Origin: Bacillota bacterium
GTDB taxonomy: Bacteria; Bacillota; Thermincolia; Thermincolales; UBA2595
NCBI GenBank assembly: GCA_021847735.1
Contig: JAJZQD010000009.1
Coordinates: 1-50,902, forward strand
Length of the DNA stretch: 50,902 nt
Direction of reading: 5' to 3'
Below are positions 21,928 to 32,936 of this stretch, piece after piece (the first letter of the stretch is position 1; each line of letters opens with the position of its first letter). Both the position numbers and the translations under genes were made by a program. The notes under the pieces are model-generated. The model was not told the DNA's origin, did no database searches, and saw only the letters and a list, made by a program, of their open reading frames with translations.

Positions 21928-23184
21928 TTAGACTACTTTAATCAAATCCCCTGTTTTAAGCAGCAGCTCCCTGTTGGACTTGGTCTTCCTAAGAATGTCA
22001 TTCAAAAACTCTATGGCTTCCGTTGTTGTTGACTGGTTAAAGGTTTTGCGAAAATTCCACATGATATCCATTTCTTCTTTGCTTAGCAGAAGATCTTCTT
22101 TCCGTGTACCCGACCGTTTGATGTCAATAGCAGGGAATATCCGGCGGTCTGCCAGTTTGCGGTCGAGAATCAGTTCCATGTTTCCGGTTCCCTTGAATTC
22201 TTCAAAAATAACATCATCCATCCGACTGCCCGTTTCCACCAATGCCGTCGCCAGTATTGTAAGACTTCCACCCGCTTCAATATTCCTGGCGGCCCCAAAA
22301 AACCTCTTTGGTTTGTGTAAAGCGCTGGGGTCAACTCCGCCCGAGAGGGTCCTGCCGCTGGGGGGTTCTACCAGGTTGTATGCCCTGGCCAGTCTTGTGA
22401 TACTGTCCAGGAGAATAACCACATCCTTTTTTTGTTCCACTAATCGTTTAGCCCGCTCTAAAACCATTTCGGCAACCTTCACATGGTTATCGGCCGGTTC
22501 GTCAAAGGTTGAACTGATTACGTCACCTTTAACAAATCTCTCCATATCTGTAACCTCTTCCGGGCGTTCATCAATGAGAAGGACCATTAGTTTTATATCC
22601 GGGTAGTTAGTTGTAATACTGTTGGCAATTTGTTTAAGCAGGATGGTTTTGCCGGCTTTCGGCGGGGATACAATGAGGCCCCTCTGGCCCTTGCCTAAGG
22701 GAGCAACCAGGTCTATCAGTCTTGTCACGGCCAGCTCCGGTCCGACTTCCAGGTTGATTCGTTGATTGGGATAGATGGGAGTGAGGGTGTCAAAATGTAT
22801 TCGTTGAACAACCTTCTCAATACCAGTCCCGTTAATTTCTTCTACCCTCAACATGGCGTAATACCTTTCATTATCCCTGGGCGGCCTAACCTGTCCGCCT
22901 ACCAAATCGCCGGTCCGTAAATCGAACCTCCGAATCTGGGAAGGCGACACATAAATGTCATTCTGGCTTGGGGCATAACTTGAGGGCCGAAGAAACCCGT
23001 ACCCGTCGGGAAGTATGTCCAATATGCCCTGCGCTGACAGGGTTTGGTCTTTTTGGGTCTTCAGCTTGGCAATCTCAAATACCAGTTCCGACTTTCGCAA
23101 TTTGTAGTATCCAGGAATTTCAAGTTGCCTGGCCATCTCGTACAGTTCTACCATGGTTTTTGTCTCCAGTTCGGAAGCGTTCAA
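21928..23184 (-). CDS. rho: Transcription termination factor Rho
   Basis: 418 residues. An N-terminal Rho-N helical domain ([20 protein letters not shown]), a CSD-like RNA-binding domain ([14 protein letters not shown]) and the RecA-like ATPase with the P-loop SPPKAGKT and Walker [17 protein letters not shown] are complete. The start is TTG at 23184 after AGGAGGGTGAG. Confidence 0.97.
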   Translation of the reverse strand: MNASELETKTMVELYEMARQLEIPGYYKLRKSELVFEIAKLKTQKDQTLSAQGILDILPDGYGFLRPSSYAPSQNDIYVSPSQIRRFDLRTGDLVGGQVRPPRDNERYYAMLRVEEINGTGIEKVVQRIHFDTLTPIYPNQRINLEVGPELAVTRLIDLVAPLGKGQRGLIVSPPKAGKTILLKQIANSITTNYPDIKLMVLLIDERPEEVTDMERFVKGDVISSTFDEPADNHVKVAEMVLERAKRLVEQKKDVVILLDSITRLARAYNLVEPPSGRTLSGGVDPSALHKPKRFFGAARNIEAGGSLTILATALVETGSRMDDVIFEEFKGTGNMELILDRKLADRRIFPAIDIKRSGTRKEDLLLSKEEMDIMWNFRKTFNQSTTTEAIEFLNDILRKTKSNRELLLKTGDLIKVV

Positions 23185-23252
23185 AACTCACCCTCCTAAT
23201 GCAATAATACCTCTATTGTATCCCGATGATAAAAAGCTTATTCAATAGAGCA

Positions 23253-23281
23253 ATAAAAAATGCGGATGCCATCGCACCCGC
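23253..23281 (-). terminator. Intrinsic terminator after the DUF2062 pair
   Basis: GCGGGTGC/GCATCCGC stem followed on the minus strand by ATTTTTTATT; it begins within the stop codon of the upstream gene. Confidence 0.75.
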
Positions 23282-23769
23282 TAGAACGGTTTCTTATTCA
23301 ACCTTTTTGCCTTCAGCTTCTGTATTCGTACTTTTAGCACGGAATACACGACCAGGTAAGAAATTATAAAAATTACGCAACCGTTTATCAACCCGGCCAT
23401 CAGGTAGGGGACCCCTCTCGTTAGAATGCTGTTGATCACCTGTTCCAGGTAATTTGTCCCGGCCGGGTGGGGCAGCACTATTCTTCTAAGAGGTGGAACC
23501 GCTGAAACGAGTATGTCCTGAATGTAAATATTAATTGCCACAATGGCCAAAAAAAACGGTTTAAGGGCCGCGGCAGACATCACGGCAGCAAGGCTGTTTA
23601 GTTTGAGTATCCTGGCAACCACAAAAGCGACAAAAATACTGACAAAGGGAATAGGGACAGCAAAATCCATCGCGAACCCCATACCGATACCTTGGGCCAC
23701 TTTCGAGGGCGTATCCTTCAAACGCAGCATCTTGTAATACTGGTACTTAAAATACCTGTTCAAACGCAA
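23281..23769 (-). CDS. DUF2062 membrane protein (second of a tandem pair)
   Basis: About 162 residues with two or three membrane helices (FVSIFVAFVVARIL, FFLAIVAINIYI, LMAGLINGCVIFIISYLVVY). The pattern MLRLKDTPSKVAQGIGMGFAMDF parallels MLRRR..LRLKGAPGKLALGFAVGACVNF of its neighbour, so the two are paralogues. TTG at 23769 is chosen because AGGAGG lies 8 bases upstream; it overlaps the end of the first gene by 10 bases. Function unknown. Confidence 0.78.
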   Translation of the reverse strand: MRLNRYFKYQYYKMLRLKDTPSKVAQGIGMGFAMDFAVPIPFVSIFVAFVVARILKLNSLAAVMSAAALKPFFLAIVAINIYIQDILVSAVPPLRRIVLPHPAGTNYLEQVINSILTRGVPYLMAGLINGCVIFIISYLVVYSVLKVRIQKLKAKRLNKKPF

Positions 23770-24242
23770 TTCGACTTCCTCCTGTTTTTGCCCACAAGCC
23801 ACTTAAGAACCCGCAGCCGGTAACGTTTCACCATCAAATAAATACATATATACAAGATTGTACCCGTAATCAGACTATTAATTACCGCACCGGCAAAAAA
23901 CACTTTACTAACTTCAGCGAATGTAGAACTTTTAGGTTGTAACAATACTCGCCAAAGGTGGCGCACATCCTGAAGCCTGCTTGTCCACACTAAATAACCG
24001 GTTACCATATTCATATAAAAAAAGAACGGAAACAACGGCTTAAAAATGATATCTCCAAGTAACCCGGCCGGTACATTTGCTAAAAATACCGCAGCCACAA
24101 CACCGGCAAGGGGGACCCCAAATCCGAAGGTAGGATAAAAATTCACACATGCTCCCACGGCAAAACCAAGAGCCAGCTTGCCAGGAGCCCCTTTTAACCT
24201 CAGAAACTTAATCAAGTTAAACTTTAACCGTCTCCTTAACAC
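23760..24242 (-). CDS. DUF2062 membrane protein (first of a tandem pair)
   Basis: 160 residues, membrane helices around VPLAGVVAAVFLANVPAG, FFFYMNMVTGYLVW and GAVINSLITGTILYICIYLM. The N-terminal LRLKGAPGKLALGFAVGACVNFYP is the DUF2062 signature. The start is GTG at 24242 after GGAGGGTTC. Function unknown. Confidence 0.8.
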   Translation of the reverse strand: MLRRRLKFNLIKFLRLKGAPGKLALGFAVGACVNFYPTFGFGVPLAGVVAAVFLANVPAGLLGDIIFKPLFPFFFYMNMVTGYLVWTSRLQDVRHLWRVLLQPKSSTFAEVSKVFFAGAVINSLITGTILYICIYLMVKRYRLRVLKWLVGKNRRKSNCV

Positions 24243-24277
24243 GAACCCTCCATGAAAAATTCTTTAATGGCCAAGTA

Positions 24278-24329
24278 AAAACAAAAAACCTTCAACATTA
24301 ACCAAAGTCTTACAGTTAAGAAGAAGGTT
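24278..24329 (-). terminator. Probable terminator after glpX
   Basis: AACCTTC...GTTAA/TTAAC...GAAGGTT forms a two-part stem; on the minus strand it is followed by TTTTGTTTTT. Confidence 0.65.
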
Positions 24330-24375
24330 GTTAAAACTAAGTATATCACCAGCATTTTTTACAGTCAAGGCGATA

Positions 24376-25341
24376 CTACTTCCTGTATGTAAAAGGCTTT
24401 TTGTCAAGCCGGTGAATGGCATCAATAAACCGCACTGTTCCGGTGACGGACCTCATTACAACAGTATGACTTCTGGCTCCGTTGCCAAAGAACCTGACTC
24501 CCTGAACCAGGTCACCGTTAGTAATCCCGGTTGCGGCAAACACCACATCATCTGTTTTAACCAAGTCATCCATCGTCAACAGCCTACTAATATCACCGAT
24601 TCCAAGTTTTTTGGCTCTTTCCACATCGTCCTCATTTTCTGGCCACAGCCTCCCCTGCATTTCGCCGCCAAGGCATTTCAGGGCGGCAGCAGCTACGACT
24701 CCTTCCGGCGCACCGCCAATGCCAAGAAGCATGTCAACACCGGTACCTGCCATAGCGGCGGCAACAGCCGGCGCCACGTCACCGTCCTGGATTAATTGGA
24801 TCCGAGCGCCGGTGGCGCGGACTTCATTGATTATTTTTTCGTGTCTTGGCCTGTTAAGGATAACTACGGTCAAATCTTCTATGTCTTTGTCATTAGCCAA
24901 GGCAACCGCCTTTAAATTATCTATGACCGGGGCATCCAGGTGTATTTTTCCTTTAGCCTTTGGGCCTACGGCAATTTTGTCCATGTACATGTCAGGGGCA
25001 TGGAGAAAGCCCCCTGTCTCAGCTATTGCTACCACAGCAATGGCATTGGGGAGACCCCTGGCAACATTATTAGTGCCCTCTACCGGGTCAACGGCTATAT
25101 CCACTTTTGGGTCGACCCCGCTTCCAACCTTTTCACCTATGTAAAGCATCGGGGCGTCATCCATCTCACCCTCCCCAATAACCACTGTCCCGTCAATCTG
25201 AACAGTACTAAAAACAGCCCTCATTGCCACTACAGCCGCGTCGTCTGCCGCATCCTTTTCTCCCCGGCCCATCCACCGGGCAGCCGCAATTGCTGCCGCT
25301 TCGGTAACACGGGCAAATTCCATTGTTAATTCCCGAATCAA
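24376..25341 (-). CDS. glpX: Fructose-1,6-bisphosphatase class II
   Basis: About 321 residues; the gluconeogenic FBPase of the GlpX type. The metal and phosphate site [12 protein letters not shown], the N-terminal [20 protein letters not shown] and [20 protein letters not shown] are all present. I chose TTG at 25341 ([14 protein letters not shown] in family register) over GTG at 25356, which lies inside the GGGAGGGG ribosome site; ATG at 25323 is also possible. Together with fsa and fba it forms a hexose-phosphate cluster. Confidence 0.95.
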   Translation of the reverse strand: MIRELTMEFARVTEAAAIAAARWMGRGEKDAADDAAVVAMRAVFSTVQIDGTVVIGEGEMDDAPMLYIGEKVGSGVDPKVDIAVDPVEGTNNVARGLPNAIAVVAIAETGGFLHAPDMYMDKIAVGPKAKGKIHLDAPVIDNLKAVALANDKDIEDLTVVILNRPRHEKIINEVRATGARIQLIQDGDVAPAVAAAMAGTGVDMLLGIGGAPEGVVAAAALKCLGGEMQGRLWPENEDDVERAKKLGIGDISRLLTMDDLVKTDDVVFAATGITNGDLVQGVRFFGNGARSHTVVMRSVTGTVRFIDAIHRLDKKPFTYRK

Positions 25342-25472
25342 AGCAACCCCTCCCACATTTCATTAATAGTATGACACTAATCCCAGTATTGTGCTATGCT
25401 ATTATCTCTATTTCTACCTATATGCGCCTGTTCCTTCCCCAAGTACGGAAAAAATTGCAGCAGTTTATCTGC

Positions 25473-26120
25473 TTATTTGTCCTTGACTGTCTCCCAGTCC
25501 GCCAGAAACTTCTCAATTCCAATGTCAGTAAGGGTGTGTCTGGTCATTTGCATTATTATTTTAAAAGGCACCGTAGAAATGTGGGCCCCGGCTTTGGCAG
25601 CTTCAGTAACATGAATTGGGTGCCTGACACTTGCCACAATAATCCTTGTGTCAAAATCGTAGATTTCGTAGATTTGCACTATCTCCCTGATTAACTCCAT
25701 CCCGTTTTGACCGATGTCATCAAGCCTGCCTACAAAAGGGCTGACAAACGTTGCCCCGGCTAATGCCGCAAGAAGGGCCTGATTGGCGGAAAACACGAGG
25801 GTTACGTTGGTCTTTATCTTTTTGCCGGAAAGCATCTTAGTCGCTGTTAGCCCTTCTGCAGTCATAGGAATTTTGATTACAATGTTGGGGTGAATTTTGG
25901 CCAGTTCCACCGCTTCTGACACCATGCCCCCGGCGTCAAGACTTATTACCTCCGCACTGATGGGCCCGTCAATAATTTCACAGATCTCTTTTACAACTTC
26001 CTTAAAGTTACGCCCCTCTTTGGCGATGAGAGACGGGTTGGTGGTGACACCACTTATTACTCCTAACCTGCCGGCTTTTTTTATTTCTTCAATATTTGCC
26101 GTATCAATGAAAATTTCCAT
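25473..26120 (-). CDS. fsa: Transaldolase / fructose-6-phosphate aldolase family protein
   Basis: 215 residues, the short TalC/FSA form. The Schiff-base Lys is in [11 protein letters not shown], and the N-terminus [16 protein letters not shown] and [16 protein letters not shown] are typical. Sequence alone does not separate transaldolase from fructose-6-phosphate aldolase; position next to fba and glpX suggests the pentose-phosphate role. Confidence 0.93.
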   Translation of the reverse strand: MEIFIDTANIEEIKKAGRLGVISGVTTNPSLIAKEGRNFKEVVKEICEIIDGPISAEVISLDAGGMVSEAVELAKIHPNIVIKIPMTAEGLTATKMLSGKKIKTNVTLVFSANQALLAALAGATFVSPFVGRLDDIGQNGMELIREIVQIYEIYDFDTRIIVASVRHPIHVTEAAKAGAHISTVPFKIIMQMTRHTLTDIGIEKFLADWETVKDK

Positions 26121-26209
26121 TAAGATAAACCTCCCTTAATCCAAATTAACTGGAACTACCCCACTATCATACCCCGAACCATATTCCACAGCCCGGTTTA
26201 GCATAATTA

Positions 26210-26325
26210 AGGCTGTTCAAAAACAAGTATGGCAGGGAAGCCGCTTTACCGAAACTGAAAACGTACCTATTGTACGCCCTCTTGTTAATAAGCCTTCCGA
26301 GCTTTACAAAGTTTTTCAACAGCCT
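26210..26325. repeat. Foldback element FB-C
   Basis: A 116-bp element with terminal inverted repeats AGGCTGTTCAAAAAC / GTTTTTCAACAGCCT and further internal complementarity around GTACG/CGTAC. It is related to FB-A, FB-B and FB-D and sits 25 bases past the fba stop. No coding capacity. Confidence 0.8.
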
Positions 26326-26349
26326 AAAAAAGCGGTTTTTGCCACGTTT

Positions 26350-27204
26350 TTATGCTTTTCCGGAACTTCCAAACAACCTGATTTTTTCCCTGATTATTTC
26401 TGTGGCAGCCTCTCTGGCGGGCCCTAGTACCTTTCTCGGGTCTATCTCTTTAGAATCTTTGTTCAGGACATCCCGGCAAGCCTGTACAAAGGCCTCCCGT
26501 ATGTTGGTGTCAATGTTAACCTTCCGCACACCTATTTTGATGGCTTTTTCGATAGCATCATCCGGAACGCCGGAAGAACCGTGCAAAACAATAGGTACCC
26601 GGATCATTGAGCGAATTTTTTCCAGCCTGGGGAAATCCAGTTCAGGGATTCCTTTGTACTGGCCGTGGGCAGTGCCTATTGCTACTGCAAGGGCATCAAC
26701 TCCGGTCCTCTCAACAAATTCTTTGGCTTCTTCGGGCTTTGTAAAGAAGGCATCTTTCTCATCGACGTGAATATCATCTTCAGTTCCGCCTATTTTGCCA
26801 AGCTCTGCCTCCACGGAAACACCAACAGCCCTTGCCACAGCGATTACCCTCTTGGTCAACTCAACATTATCATCAAAGGGCAGCTTGGATCCGTCAATCA
26901 TCACTGAACTAAAGCCCGAGCGGATACACATCATAACCTGTTCAAAGCTGGTACCGTGGTCCAAATGAAGTGCAACCGGAACCGACGCGTTTTCTGCCGC
27001 AATCTTGGCCATGGCAGTAATATATTCTATTCCGGCGTATTTTATAGCACCCTGGCTGGCCTGCATAATAACCGGAGATTTTTCCGCCTCAGCCGCCGCT
27101 ATGATAGCCTGAACTATTTCCATGTTGTTGCAATTAAAGGCACCTACAGCATACCCACCTGCTTCTGCTTTTTTCAATAGATCACTAATTGATACCAGAG
27201 ACAT
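26350..27204 (-). CDS. fba: Fructose-1,6-bisphosphate aldolase, class II
   Basis: 284 residues; a zinc-dependent aldolase of glycolysis and gluconeogenesis. The zinc ligands are in ALHLDHGTSFEQ and in VLHGSSGVPDD, and the phosphate loop is in KVNIDTNIREAF. The start ATG at 27204 has a normal N-terminus. Its place next to spo0F is as in B. subtilis. Confidence 0.96.
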   Translation of the reverse strand: MSLVSISDLLKKAEAGGYAVGAFNCNNMEIVQAIIAAAEAEKSPVIMQASQGAIKYAGIEYITAMAKIAAENASVPVALHLDHGTSFEQVMMCIRSGFSSVMIDGSKLPFDDNVELTKRVIAVARAVGVSVEAELGKIGGTEDDIHVDEKDAFFTKPEEAKEFVERTGVDALAVAIGTAHGQYKGIPELDFPRLEKIRSMIRVPIVLHGSSGVPDDAIEKAIKIGVRKVNIDTNIREAFVQACRDVLNKDSKEIDPRKVLGPAREAATEIIREKIRLFGSSGKA

Positions 27205-27258
27205 TCTTCATCCTCCTTAAACATTTTTGTAAAATGTATTCCCCCTGTAAGAGAACTA

Positions 27259-27942
27259 TTACTGCTTAGTGCGCTTGGAATTCCTCTTTTTTGTTTTTTT
27301 GCCCTTGTCGACATTATCAAGGGATTTAAAACCATTCTTAACCAATTCTATCTTTTTTATTCCTTTTATCCGGTTGAGGTCTTCCTCTGTTTCGGCGTAA
27401 ACCACACTGATTGTTTTGCAGTCTTTACACTGCAGTTCAATTCTTTCAGGAAATATGTCAATTTCAATCTGGTAGCTCCCGCACTCACAGTATAGGAATC
27501 CTTCTTCAGCTATGTCGTGCAGACAGTTTAAAACCTCGAACATGATTTCGGCATTAAAAAAGTAATCGTCGTAACCAAGCTCATCGACCAGGGATTCAAG
27601 GTTGTGTTCATAGTTTTCCGCGAGGGTATGAACCTTGTCACCCGGCCCGAAAAAGCCTAACTCGACGTTAGTGTCATTACAATAGAAGAAAGTTACCTCA
27701 TCAGACCACAGTTGTCTTGCCTTATAATAAACCAAATGGTTTGTTTCGCACAGTACACACGGCATTTGAAACCAATACTGTTGACGGTTCTTAGTTCCGA
27801 TAATCAGTTTGGGGGCTCCACAGGAACAGGTAACTTTGTAACTGCTTGCCTTGGCAAATGCGAAACGAGAAATTGAATGAAAATCCAACTTCCCACACGA
27901 CGGGCAGCGCATGGCAACTACAAATTCAGTGGCTACAATCAT
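27259..27942 (-). CDS. CpXC-domain zinc-ribbon protein
   Basis: 227 residues. The N-terminal half has paired cysteines CPSCG, CSCG and CVLCE, and the C-terminal half has CECG and CKDC, so it probably binds two zinc ions. The CpXC fold is recognised from the CPSC...CSCG...CVLC spacing. The last 30 residues are Lys/Arg rich. Its role is unknown; it lies between fba and spo0F where B. subtilis has no equivalent. Confidence 0.75.
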   Translation of the reverse strand: MIVATEFVVAMRCPSCGKLDFHSISRFAFAKASSYKVTCSCGAPKLIIGTKNRQQYWFQMPCVLCETNHLVYYKARQLWSDEVTFFYCNDTNVELGFFGPGDKVHTLAENYEHNLESLVDELGYDDYFFNAEIMFEVLNCLHDIAEEGFLYCECGSYQIEIDIFPERIELQCKDCKTISVVYAETEEDLNRIKGIKKIELVKNGFKSLDNVDKGKKTKKRNSKRTKQ

Positions 27943-28055
27943 GGTAAACCCTCCTCTAATGTTTTTATTTCGCCACTGAAAATAAAATTCCTCCTTTTTT
28001 TTATAAGAGGTTGTCGCTTAAGTCATCCCCTTGTTTGTATGTTTCGTAGGCTTTA

Positions 28056-28436
28056 TCAGGCCCAGCACTCCAGGTTTTCATTAAGGGTCTTTCTGACAAG
28101 CCCCCTCAATTCATTAATGTCAAAGGGCTTAGTAACGTATTCTTTGATTCCCAGCTTCATTGCCTCTGCCACGATTTCAAGCTCACCGTACGCTGTCATC
28201 ATGATTACCAAAACGGAATCATTGGTTTTCTTGATTTCGTGTAGGGCTTCGATACCATTCATACCCGGCATTTTCATATCCATCAGAATAATATCTGGCA
28301 TAGCCTCATTTACTTTGTCCACAGCTTCCTGGCCGCTTGCGGCCAATTCGACAGTGTAGCCTTCCTCATTAAAAGCCTCAAAGAGTAATCTCCTCACTCC
28401 CATTTGATCATCGACCACAAGTAGTTTTGCCCCCAA
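28056..28436 (-). CDS. spo0F: Sporulation response regulator Spo0F
   Basis: 126 residues, a single receiver domain with no output domain. Asp9 and Asp10, phosphoacceptor Asp53, Thr81 and Lys103 are all present, and TKPFDINEL is typical. It is the intermediate phosphoryl carrier from sensor kinases towards Spo0A in the Bacillus phosphorelay. The start is TTG at 28436 after GAGGGGG. The position next to fba and the sigma-H-like promoter support Spo0F over an unrelated CheY-like protein. Confidence 0.9.
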   Translation of the reverse strand: MGAKLLVVDDQMGVRRLLFEAFNEEGYTVELAASGQEAVDKVNEAMPDIILMDMKMPGMNGIEALHEIKKTNDSVLVIMMTAYGELEIVAEAMKLGIKEYVTKPFDINELRGLVRKTLNENLECWA

Positions 28437-28490
28437 TTGGATTCCCCCTCTGTCTCAATCTAAACAATTGCTCAAAGGTTCACACAGAGA

Positions 28491-28520
28491 GTTATTCTAG
28501 ATTAAATATGGTTTTCCTTC
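28491..28520 (-). promoter_or_regulatory. spo0F: Sigma-H-like promoter of spo0F
   Basis: Minus strand GAAGGAAAA (28512-28520) matches the sigma-H -35 RnAGGAwWW, and GAATAAC (28491-28497) matches the -10 GAATWW, with 14 bases between as required. B. subtilis spo0F is sigma-H controlled. The predicted transcript starts about 50 bases before the TTG. Confidence 0.6.
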
Positions 28521-28575
28521 CAATTCTGTGAAATAAATCTATCAACATATTTCGCCATTGTTCTGCAATTTTATA

Positions 28576-29304
28576 CTAGAAACCCTGGTAAGCCCCTCCC
28601 ATAAATGGTGCAATAAACCCTACAATGGCTGCAGTGAGTACAATTATGACCAACCCCAAAATGCCAAAGGGAATTAGCAGGGCTGCCACGGCCCTGCCGG
28701 TGGAAAATCCCTGGATTTCCCGCAGGCCGATAACCAACAAGACTGCCCACCAGATAAAAGCCAACAGGGACACGGCAACGGTTAAAAACCTGCCGAAAAG
28801 CGAGTCAACCAGTATGACGCTGATTACCTGAAACGGGATGACCAAAACCCGGGGAATATCCGCAAATGCCAATACTGTCAGAACCCCAACGGCCCGGCCC
28901 CTTCCGCCTAAAAGCTCGGCAAAAAGATGAAAAACACCGGCCTGCATAAACCAACCGATAAAGGCCAGCAAGGCCCCGATAATTCCTATGTACGGCCTCG
29001 TCTTGGCCAAGGCGCCGGCCAATTCCGCAGAACCTTTTGAAAAGTCAGGGGGAACCAGAGTGTTCATGAGAGATGTTAGGATTACGACCAAAAGAAAAAC
29101 AACAAATCCTTGGAACAGCGGCGGGTCTTCTGTAAATTTGCGAAATGTGACCCTTGGGGTAAATAATACTCCATATATTAGTTCTGCCAATCCGGCACGA
29201 CCGGTCCGGTTGTCATCCTTAGCACCGGCAACCTTTGCCGGTTCCAAGGCTTCTTGGGCCACAACGTCTGGCCCGAACTGGTTATTCTGATCTATGTCGC
29301 TCAT
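28576..29304 (-). CDS. Yip1-family membrane protein
   Basis: 242 residues. About 60 hydrophilic residues precede five membrane helices (FVVFLLVVILTSLMNTL, IIGALLAFIGWFMQAGVF, VLTVLAFADIPRVLVIPF, FLTVAVSLLAFIWWAVLLVIG, LIPFGILGLVIIVLTAAIVGFI). The pattern fits the YIP1 domain. It is 15 bases upstream of the sppA stop side and downstream of sppA in transcription; function unknown. Confidence 0.7.
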   Translation of the reverse strand: MSDIDQNNQFGPDVVAQEALEPAKVAGAKDDNRTGRAGLAELIYGVLFTPRVTFRKFTEDPPLFQGFVVFLLVVILTSLMNTLVPPDFSKGSAELAGALAKTRPYIGIIGALLAFIGWFMQAGVFHLFAELLGGRGRAVGVLTVLAFADIPRVLVIPFQVISVILVDSLFGRFLTVAVSLLAFIWWAVLLVIGLREIQGFSTGRAVAALLIPFGILGLVIIVLTAAIVGFIAPFMGGAYQGF

Positions 29305-29319
29305 AAGGCAAATCCTCCA

Positions 29320-30267
29320 CTATCGATTTTGTATGGTGGGTTGAAATTTTAGCATTTCCCGGAACATTTGAATTTCCCGGGGTGACAAACCCTCCAGCCC
29401 GGGGGAATAATTGTTCCCCAGTAAGCTGTTCATGCCTCCGAAAAACATTTCGAAGGGAGTTTTGGGACCGAATTCGTAAATAACAGGTTCCCCGGATATT
29501 TTAGCCACTTTACGGGTAAGTTCGATGGCATCATAGTAATTTCCCAACGCATCAACGAGACCAAGGTTTTTTGCCTGACGGCCTGTAAAAATCCGGCCGT
29601 CTGCCAGTTTAAGCACTTCATTCCTGTCCATTTTACGGCCTTTTGCTACTACATCCACGAACTGTTGATAAATATCATCCACCATTCCTTGCAATATAAC
29701 CCTTTCGGCGGGTGAAATGGGCCTGTTGGGGGAACCAATATCTTTGAAGGGACCGCTTTTAACCGTTTGCGGAGAAACCCCTATTTTGTTATACAGTTCC
29801 TGTATGTTCATGCTTTCCATGATAACCCCGATACTTCCGGTCATTGTGGCCGGGTTGGCCATTATTTTATCGGCCTTGGCGGCTATCCAGTAACCTCCGG
29901 AAGCGGCGACATCCCCCATGGAAGCAACAACGGTTTTGCCTGCTTTTCGCACCCGCTCGATTTCATCCCCAATTTCCTGGGAAGCGGCGGCACTGCCGCC
30001 GGGGCTGTTTATTCTTAGCAGGACCGCTTTGATGCTGTCATCTTCGCGAGCCTTTTTCAACTGTTCCATGACTGACTGCCCACCGGACCCGGTGCCAAGG
30101 AAACCCGATTCACTCCTTGAGCCGCTAATAACGCCTTCAACATAAATTACTCCAATTCGGTCGCCCGCCTTTGACTTGTTCTGTTTAGTTGGGTTTGTTG
30201 CCAGGGCAACTGCCAGCGAGAGTATTACAACCCCCGCTATTATGCCAATTACCAGTTTTTTATTCAT
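29320..30267 (-). CDS. sppA: Signal peptide peptidase SppA
   Basis: 315 residues: an N-terminal membrane anchor (about 5-25) and an S49 peptidase domain. The oxyanion region is RINSPGGSAAASQEI, the nucleophile Ser is in GDVAASGGYWIAAKAD, and the general-base Lys is in the following VKSGPFKD region. It degrades leftover signal peptides at the outer membrane face. Length matches the short Gram-positive form. Confidence 0.93.
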   Translation of the reverse strand: MNKKLVIGIIAGVVILSLAVALATNPTKQNKSKAGDRIGVIYVEGVISGSRSESGFLGTGSGGQSVMEQLKKAREDDSIKAVLLRINSPGGSAAASQEIGDEIERVRKAGKTVVASMGDVAASGGYWIAAKADKIMANPATMTGSIGVIMESMNIQELYNKIGVSPQTVKSGPFKDIGSPNRPISPAERVILQGMVDDIYQQFVDVVAKGRKMDRNEVLKLADGRIFTGRQAKNLGLVDALGNYYDAIELTRKVAKISGEPVIYEFGPKTPFEMFFGGMNSLLGNNYSPGLEGLSPREIQMFREMLKFQPTIQNR

Positions 30268-30406
30268 TCAAAAATTCCCCCCGGTTCTTTTCTCTGCCGC
30301 CTAATACACTTATATATTGACCTTCACTTAGTTATTCCCTTTTGCCGTATTTCTTATAGAAACCCTAAAATCATTACCGTCTACGGCAAACTTTTTCATG
30401 CAAAAA

Positions 30407-30522
30407 GTGAACTCGTTCAGCTAAAGCTGAACATCGAAACTTCAGTGGGGGATTCTACCCCCACTGAAGCAGAAAAGTGGAAACTCCACCTTATAGAAGG
30501 TGGAGTCTTGGAATTGGGATAA
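30407..30522 (+). repeat. 116-bp three-hairpin repeat R3 (inverted copy)
   Basis: Third copy of the R family, opposite orientation to R1 and R2. It begins GTGAACTCGTTCAGC and ends GAATTGGGATAA. The middle hairpin differs from R1/R2 by one loop base. It lies in the 310-base gap between sppA and pyrG and directly precedes foldback FB-D. Confidence 0.9.
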
Positions 30523-30523
30523 A

Positions 30524-30565
30524 AGGCTGTTCAACACGCCGCTAAACAACGTTTTTAAACAGCCT
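30524..30565 (-). terminator. Foldback FB-D, probable pyrG terminator
   Basis: AGGCTGTT ... AACAGCCT, 42 bases, followed on the minus strand by TTTTATCC and 12 bases past the pyrG stop. It carries the same end sequence as the FB elements but lacks most of the interior, so it may be a shortened copy now acting as a terminator. Confidence 0.65.
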
Positions 30566-30577
30566 CAGAGCTTGGGA

Positions 30578-32242
<1,665 letters not shown>

Positions 32243-32260
32243 CTAAAAACTACCTACAAC

Positions 32261-32289
32261 ATTTTATCCTCTGGTAGATAGCCTGTCAA
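32261..32289 (-). promoter_or_regulatory. pyrG: Sigma-A promoter of pyrG
   Basis: Perfect TTGACA (32284-32289) and TAAAAT (32261-32266) with a 17-base spacer, about 60 bases before the pyrG start. Confidence 0.7.
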
Positions 32290-32333
32290 GGGGAAGCAGA
32301 GCGTTGAAAGGTTGCAGCCCCCTATCAACCCAA

Positions 32334-32361
32334 ACTCAGGAAAGTAATAACTTTCCTGAGT
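32334..32361 (-). other. Second hairpin between rpoE and pyrG
   Basis: ACTCAGGAAAG/CTTTCCTGAGT, an 11-bp perfect stem with a six-base loop directly after the rpoE terminator. It probably reinforces termination. Confidence 0.6.
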
Positions 32362-32389
32362 ATTAAAAATTGCGTGGAATTACCACGCA
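32362..32389 (-). terminator. Intrinsic terminator after rpoE
   Basis: TGCGTGG/CCACGCA with a five-base loop, then ATTTTTAATA on the minus strand; it starts 6 bases past the rpoE stop. Confidence 0.8.
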
Positions 32390-32394
32390 TTTTA

Positions 32395-32688
32395 TTAATT
32401 ATCCCAGTCTTCGTCGGGGTGATTGGGACGAAGCCCCTTGTCCGGCATCCATTCTCTTAATCCCCATACACCCTGTCCTACATGGATAAACCTCCCGTCG
32501 AGGTTTAATTCGGTGTGTATACCTGCCATAATATGTTCCCTGTCTTTTCCCGTAATAGGCTTAATGGCCATAACTTCTTCAAACAGTTCCCGGAAATATA
32601 AGGGAGCCCCTTTGGCTTTAAGAATTTCATGGGCCAGGTCGGCTTCGGACATATGTGGGTTAACCTGTCCAGTAGTGAGGTTAGCCAT
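32395..32688 (-). CDS. rpoE: RNA polymerase delta subunit-like protein (HARE-HTH domain)
   Basis: 97 residues. The HARE-HTH pattern (SEADLAHEILKAKGAPLYFRELFEEV, then GRFIHVGQGVWGLREW) and the position before pyrG identify it as RpoE (delta)-like. The long acidic C-terminal tail of Bacillus delta is nearly absent; only HPDEDWDN remains, so any effect on polymerase recycling that needs the tail may be lost. ATG at 32688 has better spacing to AAGGTG than ATG at 32694. Confidence 0.8.
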   Translation of the reverse strand: MANLTTGQVNPHMSEADLAHEILKAKGAPLYFRELFEEVMAIKPITGKDREHIMAGIHTELNLDGRFIHVGQGVWGLREWMPDKGLRPNHPDEDWDN

Positions 32689-32936
32689 TAACATTCACCT
32701 TCCCTCGCATTGATAAATGGTAAAGCTATAATTAACAAAATAAATTATTCGACTCTGTGGGAGTATTTTCCTGCCTAATCGCTAAAAATTTGTCTGAAAT
32801 TGTTGGAATCAGGGAGCACCCGTAAAAAGAGTTTTATTTTAATAAAAAGTTAATATTTTTTTCATCCAAATGTCACAAATTTTTATTAAAATTAACATAT
32901 TAACCAAAAAAACGACAAAAAGGCAGGAGTGTTTTA

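Noticed and set aside
32740-32936. Spo0A boxes in the rpoE-spo0E intergenic region
   Set aside because: AGTCGAA and ACGACAAA are only 5-6 of 7 matches to TGTCGAA, too weak to list.
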